Positions 33,701 to 40,970 of a stretch of 64,000 nucleotides of DNA are shown here, piece by piece. The position numbers were made by a program, and so were the translations under genes. A model generated the notes under the pieces. The model had not been told where the DNA came from. It did not search any database and saw nothing but the letters and a program-made list of their open reading frames with translations. Position 1 is the stretch's first letter; each line of letters begins with the position of its first letter. The stretch spans positions 11,171,380 to 11,235,379 of the forward strand of contig NC_029529.1 in NCBI RefSeq assembly GCF_001577835.2, read 5' to 3'. The DNA comes from Coturnix japonica. Taxonomy: Eukaryota > Chordata > Aves > Galliformes > Phasianidae.

Positions 33701-36700
33701 ACTTTATTCCCAAAAGCCTTTTGCTCAGCTCCAGCATGGCAACACAAAGACCAGGAGCCATACTGGAGCCCTCATGCCTGAAGGGTTTGGGAGTACTGCC
33801 TGCAGGGCAGGTAGGCAACAGTACCAAAGCCCTTCTGTTGTCCCTCCTGCCCAGTGAACTGAGGCAGCTCACCAGGTGGGTGGATGGGAGGGCAGGAGTC
33901 CCATGTGTCCACACAGGCCTCCAGCAGACAGCCCTATTCCTAATGGGGCCTCTTGTAACAGTGTGAGCCCTGCTGGGACTGGGTGGGTTGGTTCACTGCA
34001 CACCCAGGTGGACAGGGCTGCCTGCACCGTGCTGCACAGCACAGCTAGGAGGGACAGTACCTGGGATGCAGCTGGGCTGGCTCGAGGGTCAAAGATCCGC
34101 AGTTTCTTGTCCTGTTGAGATAAAAAGAAAACACAGAAGGGTTAAGGACCCTGTGGCCAACAGGAGGTAAGGCCATATTAGGCAGACAGCTGGAGGGAGC
34201 CTCCTGCTCCCGCCCTTCCCCCAAATCCCACTCCTGTGGCTCACAACACCCTGCTGTGGGCATGGGAACACCCCACGGTCTTACTGAGTCCAGAACACCT
34301 TCAAAACTGCCCTAAAACACTCCCAAAACTGCTCTGCTTTCAAATCAGAGCCAGGACTGGAGCCAGACTTCTGAGCCCCATCCTTCCAAATGCTCCCTGG
34401 TATCTCAAGGGCAGTATGGAGAGCCCTTCCCTGCCCCAGCTCTACAGCCAAGTGCCTCAGGAAGGGCTGGCTGGAACAGTAGGAATATGCCCTGGTGCCA
34501 GCCCTTTTCCATGGGCATTTTGCAAAGATAGAGGAGTGCTGGGAGCCTGGTTTGCACGCTTGACCTGCACGCATGGTCCCATCTTAGGACCACCTCCTTG
34601 CTTGGCATGCAAGCTCAGTCTGCATGCTCATCTGGGCTTGCACAGTCAGTCCTTGCTTGGCCTCTACACACAGCCTGGGGCCTGCCTGCACACTCAGCCT
34701 GCATGCGAGGCCTGCGCACACCCTGCACTCTGGCGCATCCAGCACTGTGCACAGGCAATGAGCTGCAGGCGCCACCTAGTGCTGCCATCCCACTCAATAG
34801 CCCCAGTTCTGCCCTTTCTTCCCAAAATGGGGTCACCGTTTGCACCCCACGTTCCTCGGGTGTCAAGCAGATTTATGGTCACCAGAGACATCCCGTGGGG
34901 ACGACAGGGAAGGTCAGGAAGTGCTTTGCCAACAGCCTGACCAGCATCTTGCTTAAGGCAGGCAGAACCCAGTAGGTGGCATAGAAGGAGGAAGTGAAGG
35001 AGGAGAAGTATTGCCTACACAGAAACACAGCACACAGCAATGTCACCATGCACAGATGAGGTTCCCAGTCCCATGTGTGCTCCACTCACCTTGCAGGAAG
35101 TGCCGAGCAGCCGGCCATCATGCTTCCAGGATAGACTCTGCAGCTGGTCCCCGTGGGCCTCCAGTGCTGGGAGGGGAGAGAATGGTCAGAGCCTACCATG
35201 GGCTGGGCACAGGCTCTGTCTTCTGCCAGATAAAGCAGGCCCTTCCTTGCCACCCTGGGTCTGGCAAGGCTTTCCTTGCAGCAGGAGCTCAGCTTTGCAC
35301 CACACTAACGAGAGGTGGTTTTCCACCTGAACAATTTGTCATAGCAGATTTCTCTTCCCCAGGTGGACCTCATGTTTGTCACACAGATCACAAGGCAAAC
35401 ACTGTTTTATTTTAAACTTGGAGCCTTTGAGTTCAAAACACAAGCCAGGACAGTGCTGGCACACTGTGATGCTGTGAGCCTTGCCTGCATGTCTGCCACC
35501 TCACACTGTCCAGGGAGCAGCACGCTTCATCCAGCCAGCCTCCTCTCACAAGCCTTTCCACTGAACCTTCAGGACCCAGGGATCTCAGGATGCAACCCTC
35601 CATTACCACAGAGCTATTCAGATGCCATGACTTGGCCTTCCTGAAGAACCCACAGCAGCCAGAGCAGACAGCAGGGTCTACTGGGGGCACAGTGTAGGCA
35701 TCCCCACAGGGCAGGAAACACCAGGCCAGCTTGGCTCAGAAACAGTGCCTTTGCTCCCACATCCATGGGGGCTGTGCCTACCTGTCAGTGGCTGCTGCTG
35801 CCCCATATCCCACACAGTGACCTGCTTCCCCACACCACTGGTCAGGATGCCATCTGCTGTTGGGTGGAACTGCAGCATGTCCACTGGGCCCCCGCCAGGA
35901 CCCAGCGTCAGCCCTGCACTGCTGGGCAGCTCCTGGCCTTCCTCAGGCAAGCGCCAAACCTTCACCTGTGGCACCAGAGAACATGGTCAGACCCTGGAGG
36001 CCCATCCCCTCCTTCTCCCCCCACCCTACAGCAAGGCCTAGGGACAGGCTGGGGACAGCCACATGGCCCTGTACCTGGCACTCACCGTTTCATCAGAGGA
36101 GCCTGTGGCCAGCAGGAGTGGGTCAAAGGGTGAGAAGTCAAAGTCTGTCACCGCATCTGGAAGATGAGGAGCAGAAACTTATCACCCACAGACAACTCTG
36201 GGCCCTTCCCATGTGCATGCATGTAGGCAGTCAGAGCAGAGGCATTTCAGGGCAGCATGCTTTGCTACGACCCTCCATGCTGACCCTCAGGGCCTCACAC
36301 TCCTCTGTCCCCACAGGCAGAGCACACCAAGCAACCTGCAGCTGCATTTCTCTATTTAAAACAGCTTTCATTTCACAGCAGACATCTCCATGCCAAGCCA
36401 CTGGCAGTGCAGGGTGATTGAAGTGCCAACGGCATGAGGGCGTCTGCATTAGCCCCATGCACCCAGCAAACAAGGCTCCTTTGTCCCAGCCCTATGCGGT
36501 GTCAGCAGAGCCCCACAGGAGCAGTGCTGGCACCTTACTCTGCAGCCCCTCCAACGCGTTCGGCACACGGGTGAAAGTAGGTCACTGTGTACTTTTCCGC
36601 TTCCACAAGGCTGCTGAGATGCAGGCCCAGAAGGCACAAAATGAAAGGGATGTACTCTGGCTCCTGGCTTATCTGCTATGTTTGCCCCAGGAGGAGAAGA

Positions 36701-39700
36701 AAATCCCTTCACTGCTTTGAATGCAGAAGGGAGGCGTTTCCCAGGCACCCTCAGCTTCAAAGGGCTTCTGCTGAAATCCCATTAAGGGCTGCGTGGCTCC
36801 ACTGGCCCCGGGAGCACTCCTCTGGGAGCACGGGCAGCTTGGTGGCATAGGGACACCCACCAGACAGGGTGGAGATGGAGCCAGGCAAACAGCTTCAGGA
36901 AGGCAACGAGCCCAGAGGTGATGGGCTGAGTCCCAGGAGGGACGTGGCCTGAAGGATAGCCCAGGGAAGCTGGGAAGCTTCAGGCCTCCTTGTTTAAGTG
37001 GCAGTTTGGCTGCACTGGCAGGTGTGATGGTGACATGGGTCACTGTGCCAGGGCACAGTCCGAAGCCTCCAGCTCTCCTGCAGCAGGAGGTAACATAGAG
37101 AGGGCCCCAGTGCCTGGCTAATCTCCTGGCCTGCTCCCAGTCTTGACCCTCTGTTGCAGTTTTGAAGAAATGGGTGGACATTGCACTGCAGACACCAGGA
37201 GAAGGGTGCCCAGACTCCCCATTCCCCGAGTAATTTCTGCCTCTATGGCACACACTGTGCTACCAGCAGCAATGCTGCCACCAGCCCATCCTTCCCCCCT
37301 TATCACTGGGTACACCCTGCTGCAATCACAGCTCAGTGTGGGCAGCCACACTCTGCCTCAGAGCTGCCTGGCAGCTGTTGTTTCACGGGTCTGTTCCAGG
37401 TGCCTTTGTGCAGGGTGTTTGGTTTAAGTCAAGGATTAGAATTAGGCTCCCAGAGTGCTTTTCACACTAGTCTGCTCCACTGACATTTTATGCAATGAGT
37501 AATGCGGTGAGGGTGTGCTAAGGGAAGCTCCCCCAAGAGCTCAAGATTGTTCTGCAGTGAAGGGACTGGGACTGATTTCTTTCCTTTGCAGAAACCCAGC
37601 CTTGCCCAGCTTACCTGAGTGGCAGCAGAGCTGAGACACGATCCTCTTGCCTCCATCCCTGCCCTCCAGCGGCACGATGCCCAGCACACCTGCAGAGAAC
37701 ACACAGCAGCAGCTCACCACTTGCCCAACAGCCCCTGGGCATCACCCATCAGAGCTCCCAGGAAGCCCCCACAATTTCGGGCACTTGCAATTCATGAGAA
37801 AAGAGGGGGCTGTGGGGTGGACAGTACCTTCAGAAAGAACCAGCTCCACGCCACATGGGCCTCCTGTGCCCCATGTAGCTGGCCTGCCACCCAGCTCTAA
37901 GGGCAAAATTACACCACCCCCCAGGCAACTTACCTGCTGCCTCAGTACTGAAGGCGACCCAGCGGCAGCTGGCCTTTGCATGGTTCCCATAGGATGCAAT
38001 AGAGCTGGCTCGGAAACCCCCGATCCAGGCCTGGGATGGAGAAAAAAACCTGTGTTAAGAGATGGCTCTACTTCAGGGAGAGCAGTGTATGGAGGGCTGG
38101 AGAGGAAAGCACAGAGTGGTGACACCGCATCACTGGAGACCATCAGTACCAACACAGCCCCTCCAGTGAGTGACACTGCATGACCTGGAGGCATCTGGAG
38201 GCACAGCCACAAGGTTCTGCCCTCCAGGAGGGATGGAACAGTATGGCTGCTTGTGCCCTATGGGCACAGTCATGACCCCTCTATGGGCTGGGGTTTGGGA
38301 GGTTAGGGACAGCTCTGCCACCACTCCACAGGGACAGGGATGGGAGCAAGCACCCCTGCTCTGAGTGCTGCCCCTCCATGAACCCATCCCAGGCCTCAGC
38401 TGCCCTGTGGTGGAAGGGCTCAGGCAGTTTTGCATAAACCAGTGGTGGGGAGTTAGGGATGGTGAAAAGGTCTCTTGGGCCGTGCTGAATGAGGCACTGG
38501 CAATGGCAGATAAACCCCTCCGGCAGCACATATCCTGTGTGGACACACAGCCAAAGAACTTCCCCACAGCTCCTGTGTGACACCAGGTGATACCTGACGT
38601 ATAATCACAGCTCCATGCCCCAGGGCCAAGTCCAACCCTGAACAAATGCAATGCTGGGGCTTCGTGCAGGCATCCCCATGGCTGCAGCAGACACCCACGT
38701 CTTGCAGCTGTGCAAAGCAGGACAGAAACTGCACAGCCCCAGAGTGAGACCTGAGCTTCCTCTCCTTGCACAGCTTCCTCTTGGGGCCTGACAGAGCAGC
38801 AGTTCCTGCAGCACTTCCTCTGGTCCCTGTCACAGCACACAGTGCGGTTGCAGACCTGTTAACCCTTTTTATGTCAAAGGAAGGCTCTTGTCCCCAGACT
38901 GGGAGGGTCGGCTGGCAGCCCCCAGCCACAAAATGCCTGGAAATGCCACAAGAACACGCTGCCAGATGGGAGAAACAACCAGCGGTGATCCTGATGGACA
39001 CATCACACTCCCTCATCCAGTCAGGTCAAGTGTCCGCCTTTGCCTCAGTAAACAAGCAGCTCTGCTCTGCAGGGACACGATGACGCTATGACACCCGAGC
39101 CTGCTGCCCCACGGAGCAGGGTCACGGCTCCCAGCTCCCTGTGACCGGATGGGAAACGCCATTCAGAAGGTCCCTTCATACACAGCCCACGGGCAGAGCA
39201 AATGACTCTGCACTCTGTCCTCCATGTCCTACAGAGCAGCCCCAGTGCTGGAGTCAACAGCACAGTGCCAGGGATGTGCCTACCTGTGGGATGCTGCTCC
39301 CAGTACCAGACCCCTGGGCCCTTTGCCATGGAGCTGTGACAGTCCTGATGCCTGCATCCGCTCCCTGATTTGGCACAGGGGTCACCATGACCCTTCCTAT
39401 AGGACATGGCAGCCTTGCACAAGGATGGTTTGGATAGGAAGTTAAAGGGAATAAGAGCGCTGAAGCCAAAAGGATGGGAGATAAACATGTTAGTGGTTAA
39501 AACCTTTTTCAAAGGCAGCAAAACCAAAAGACTTCCAGCAGCATCACCCTCCCCACTTCTGGCCATATAGTCTATGCCAATGGTACAGCGCTCTGCACCC
39601 ATCTGTTGCCACAGCACAACTCATAAGCAGAGCAGCCTGCACCGTGCCACCAGCCTGCTGCATGCACTGCTGCTGCGTGCATTGCTGCTGCGTGCATTGC

Positions 39701-40237
39701 TGCTGCGTGCATTGCTGCTGCGTGCATCGCTGCTGCTTGCATTGCTGCTGCGTGCATTGCTGCTGCGTGCATTGCTGCTGCGTGCATCGCTGCTGCGTGT
39801 ATTGCTGCTGCGTGCATTGCTGCTGCGTGCATCGGCTGTGCTGCGCTGCATTGCTGCTGCCTCTCATTGCTGCTGCCTCTCATTGCTGCTGCCTCTCATT
39901 GCTGCTGCCTCTCATTGCTGCTGCCTGTCGTACCCAGTCAGTGCTGCGGGGTGAGGGAGAAGAACCGGGGAGCTGCGCTGTGCCGGGAGGTGCCCGTAAG
40001 ACTGGGCGGGCACCAGGCGGGTGCCGAGGAAGGGCAGCCCCGGAGCCCCGGGCATCGAGCACGGCCGCGCCCAGCCGTGGTTGGTGCCGTGGTTGGTGCC
40101 GTGGTTGGTGCCGGTCCCGCCCCACTCGCTCCCCCGTTCCCCATCACGGTCCGCCGGGCGCTGCCCGCAGCTCTCACCTCCCTGCGGGGCAGCCGGGCCT
40201 CGGTGTGCCGGAACTTGGACGCCTTGAAGCGGTTCAT
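6774..40237 (-). CDS. CORO7: CORO7, coronin 7 (tandem beta-propeller coronin)
   Basis: Minus-strand CDS in 28 exons: 40178-40237, 37934-38030, 37615-37689, 36086-36156, 35782-35965, 35090-35166, 34061-34111, 27025-27111, 26416-26498, 11624-11678, 11491-11548, 11265-11410, 10452-10547, 9632-9751, 9421-9556, 9160-9335, 8958-9066, 8772-8858, 8530-8672, 8196-8300, 8014-8099, 7760-7901, 7572-7661, 7384-7500, 7181-7316, 7022-7113, 6859-6945, 6774-6779. The total is 2772 nt, 923 residues (human 925), and every junction keeps frame with GT-AG. Two WD40 propellers (about 20-390 and 470-880) each open with a coronin signature, SKFRHTEA and SRFRHTQG. A Ser/Thr/Pro-rich linker (381-465) joins them. The tail ends in the acidic motif DEDEWD. 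Coronin 7 works at the trans-Golgi in vesicle export and actin control. The last exon codes only Asp-stop, behind a weak pyrimidine tract; retaining that intron would give a longer, unrelated tail. Confidence 0.95.
9752..10451 (-). other. CORO7: CORO7 intron 13, no gene
   Basis: No exon is seen. An AT-rich island (about 9970-10160) stands out from the GC-rich surroundings. It could be an old eroded repeat or a conserved element; I cannot assign it. Confidence 0.6.
10548..11264 (-). other. CORO7: CORO7 intron 12, no gene
   Basis: Between the coding exons at 10452-10547 and 11265-11410. A short AT-rich patch (about 10965-11090) is present, with no recognisable repeat or exon. Confidence 0.6.
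11679..13249. other. CORO7 intron 9, proximal part before VASN promoter
   Basis: No coding exon on either strand. GC content climbs from about 12,380 into a CpG-rich block. The four-copy 12-bp repeat at 12537-12584 lies in it. Confidence 0.55.
12537..12584 (+). repeat. 12-bp tandem repeat upstream of VASN
   Basis: Four perfect copies of ACGGAGCAATGC. Confidence 0.95.
13250..13349 (+). promoter_or_regulatory. VASN: Putative VASN CpG promoter and non-coding first exon
   Basis: In the densest CpG region of CORO7 intron 9, a GC-rich stretch ends in a strong donor (CCCCG|GTGAGTGCC, GT at 13350). VASN coding sequence begins immediately after a splice acceptor at 17805-17806, so a non-coding upstream exon on the plus strand is required, and this is the best candidate I see. 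It contains a two-codon open frame in a strong Kozak context (GCCATGGAGTGA, ATG at 13313). The 5' limit is approximate, and other exons in the CpG block cannot be excluded. Confidence 0.4.
13350..17806 (+). other. VASN: Probable VASN 5' UTR intron, no gene seen
   Basis: This runs from the candidate first-exon donor to the VASN acceptor. It includes a 15-bp repeat (13642-13685), a CCCGT pentamer run near 13885-13915, and AT-rich patches at 14285-14300, 15110-15140 and 16395-16450. Nothing looks like an exon. The many long open frames are a product of GC-rich composition. Confidence 0.5.
13642..13685 (+). repeat. 15-bp tandem repeat
   Basis: Three copies of GGGGCAGTGTCCGAT, the last partial. 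Confidence 0.9.
17817..19880 (+). CDS. VASN: VASN, vasorin, TGF-beta-binding LRR membrane protein
   Basis: A single coding exon gives 687 residues (human 673). The acceptor at 17805-17806 (CCCACAG) places the exon start at 17807, so ATG 17817 (ACACCATGA) is the first available; an in-frame ATG at 17784 lies in the intron. A leucine-rich signal peptide (1-22) ends in ARA before C23. An N-terminal LRR cap follows, then about ten LRRs (50-295), a C-terminal LRR cap (C301 to C348) and a Thr/Pro-rich stalk. An EGF domain (C418-C450), an acidic run (about 451-465), a fibronectin III domain (about 481-572), a transmembrane helix (588-612) and a 75-residue tail ending in KPSYF complete the protein. 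Vasorin binds TGF-beta at the cell surface and can be shed. The gene sits inside CORO7 intron 9 on the opposite strand, as in human. Confidence 0.97.
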   Translation: MNQLVLCTLLLLLLLPGQLARACPTGCQCQDPTTILCAARRGHTVPRGLPPSTLSLYVFENGITMLSEDSFAGLPALQLLDLSQNKITSIQKNIFQPLTELVNLDLSSNQLQEITNETFHGLRLLERLYLQKNRIQHIHATAFDTLENLLELKLQNNQLRAVPPLDLPNLLLLDISWNKIPTIAPGALHAINIESLKIAGLGLTTLDEELFQPQNNLHELDISDNLLERVPVVLRRLGSLTKLSLAGNAHISQLPPEDFRGLHNLQELDISNLNINTIPRDFSRFFPRLRAMTAAGNPFNCICQMSWLVQWVNASGVLLRRPEETRCHFPPKNSGKLLHHLQYADFGCPTTTTTTAATTSPPRTTAPRPPVPIPTGSRPPPEPSTTTSTPQPRAIPFSSTPVPFSLTPAASSPPLQRCPPRTCLNGGTCQLGAHGHLWCLCPPGFAGAFCEEEEEEEEEKEEEAARGTTLSPATPAAPPSRKISITQVSSTSLRVDLQNYVQSRAQMKGIQLSYRNLSGPEKRPVMLRLPASLPEYTVRALKPNCTYRVCVGPLGEKGSREEFCVEAHTLPASHQQHSPVTQSKDNNMALMIVPALAAVLLLVVVVTAVTYYRRHRQAKEHAGGGVQAGPLELEGVKACLENGERGGHGCRGPENTVLAGSPECEVPLMQAHYPSNNNSAALKPSYF
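19881..20427 (+). other. VASN: VASN 3' UTR with poly(A) signal AATAAA at 20422-20427
   Basis: The stretch after the VASN stop becomes AT-rich and ends in an A run and AATAAA, giving a UTR of about 550 bp. No other signal lies nearer the stop. Confidence 0.75.
20450..26415. other. CORO7 intron 9, distal part, no gene seen
   Basis: About 6 kb between the VASN 3' end and CORO7 exon 9. Open frames are GC-driven and match nothing I recognise. AT-richer patches at about 21070-21180 and 21500-21600 could be regulatory, but I see no specific support for this. Confidence 0.5.
26499..27024 (-). other. CORO7: CORO7 intron 8, no gene
   Basis: A 526-bp intron with no exon or repeat visible. Confidence 0.7.
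27112..34060 (-). other. CORO7: CORO7 intron 7 (6.9 kb), no gene seen
   Basis: The second-largest CORO7 intron. No coding exon is recognisable on either strand. It holds a perfect MEF2-type CTATAAATAG at 30785-30794, a TATAAAA at 31386-31392 followed by GC-rich sequence, and a 9-bp perfect inverted repeat at 33328-33350. Any of these could belong to regulatory elements or an unannotated transcript, but none is proven. Confidence 0.5.
34112..35089 (-). other. CORO7: CORO7 intron 6, with degenerate CTGCATGC-type repeats
   Basis: Between about 34552 and 34730 the sequence repeats variants of CTTGCAYGCTCAGYCTGCATG with irregular spacing, a decayed minisatellite. No exon. Confidence 0.5.
35167..35781 (-). 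other. CORO7: CORO7 intron 5, no gene
   Basis: A 615-bp intron. Nothing recognisable beyond a short T/A-rich patch near 35400. Confidence 0.65.
36157..37614 (-). other. CORO7: CORO7 intron 3, no gene
   Basis: A 1.46-kb intron. No exon, RNA gene or recognisable repeat on either strand. Confidence 0.6.
39661..39928 (+). repeat. Compound minisatellite, 15-bp then 16-bp units
   Basis: About twelve copies of a 15-mer (CATTGCTGCTGCGTG and one-base variants) run to about 39840. Five copies of a related 16-mer (CATTGCTGCTGCCTCT, starts 39849, 39865, 39881, 39897, 39913) follow. Because 15 is a multiple of three, all frames stay open and give spurious Cys-rich or Ala/His-rich reading frames. It lies in CORO7 intron 1. 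Confidence 0.95.
40075..40110 (+). repeat. 12-bp tandem repeat in CORO7 intron 1
   Basis: Three perfect copies of CCGTGGTTGGTG, about 70 bp inside the intron from CORO7 exon 1. Confidence 0.9.
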
Positions 40238-40970
40238 GGTGCGCCGGGACCGCCGCGATGCGCCGGGACCGCCCTCAGCCCCGCCCCGACACACCGAGCT
40301 CCGCCCCGAGGCACGGACGGGGCCGGGCAGGGCAGGGCCGCAGGTTCGGGGCTGTGCTGTGTTGTACCGTGCTGTGCTGTGCTGTGCTGTGTTGTACCGT
40401 GCTGTGCCGTGTTGTACCGTGCTGTGCCGTGTTGTACCGTGCTGTGCNGTGTTGTACCGTGCTGTGCCGTGTTGTACCGTGCTGTGCCGTGTTGTACCGT
40501 GCTGTGCTGTGTTGTACCGTGCTGTGCCTCGCACCGAGCGGCTCCGGTAGCACCGAAACGCTGCGGGTGTGGGCCGGGCCGGGCCGGGCCTGGCAGCACA
40601 GGACACCAAAGCAACGGGTGCGATAAGAGCGGAGCTGTGCTCATAACCGCGGCTGGGCGCCGCCATCGGGCCGTGCTGCCTCAGGCCACACAGCCGGGCA
40701 CACACGGGGCTCATCACGGTGTGTCCCGTGGTGGTAACGCCGCGTTACAACACCAGGAGCCGCGGGTTCGAACCCCGCTGTGGTACAACTGTCACTGGCT
40801 CCTCACTCCGCTCCTCACACGTTCCCGCGCACCCTAACGGCACTCGGCGCATGCGCAGCGCGGTTCGCCCGTCCTGCAACCGCTCGGGTCTTACCGCGCA
40901 CGCGCTCTATCCTCACGCACGCGCAGCTCGGCCCGACTTGGCGCATGCGCAGCGCAGCGCGCGGGCCAAG
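40238..40970. promoter_or_regulatory. Head-to-head CORO7/DNAJA3 CpG promoter with NRF1 and YY1 sites
   Basis: The CORO7 start codon (minus strand, 40237) and DNAJA3 start codon (plus strand, 40971) are 733 bp apart in CpG-rich DNA. Two perfect NRF1 palindromes GCGCATGCGC lie at 40847-40856 and 40941-40950, with further CACGCGC-type half sites between. The DNAJA3 start codon lies within CCAAGATGGCGGCC, a strong YY1 match. NRF1 drives many nuclear genes for mitochondrial proteins, which fits DNAJA3. A 20-bp minisatellite occupies the CORO7 side. No TATA box is seen. Confidence 0.7.
40361..40527 (+). repeat. 20-bp minisatellite in the bidirectional promoter
   Basis: About eight copies of a 20-mer (CCGTGCTGTGCCGTGTTGTA and close variants), including the window's one unresolved base at 40448. 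The unresolved base and near-identity of units suggest the copy number here may not be exact. Confidence 0.95.

Larger units (their letters stand above)
38031..40177 (-). other. CORO7: CORO7 intron 1, rich in minisatellites near the promoter
   Basis: A 2.1-kb intron. The promoter-distal 1.6 kb show nothing. The promoter-proximal part holds the 15/16-bp repeat at 39661-39928 and three copies of CCGTGGTTGGTG at 40075-40110. Confidence 0.7.

Noticed and set aside
40714-40786. tRNA-like 3' half with a good B box (GGGTTCGAACCCC at 40764-40776)
   Set aside because: The T arm folds (GCGGG/CCCGC), but no upstream segment pairs with the would-be acceptor strand TGTGGTA, and the D and anticodon arms do not form. 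At most it is a tRNA fossil or a chance match in the promoter.
39644-40837. A 397-codon plus-strand open frame rich in Cys and His
   Set aside because: It runs through the 15/16-bp and 20-bp minisatellites, crosses the unresolved base and lies antisense over CORO7 exon 1. Repeat units of 15 bp keep every frame open, and no protein family is recognisable.
40851-40970. In-frame upstream ATG that would extend DNAJA3 by 40 residues
   Set aside because: The ATG is the centre of the first NRF1 palindrome and lies well upstream of the probable start site. The extension is unlike human DNAJA3, whereas ATG 40971 gives the conserved MAAR start.
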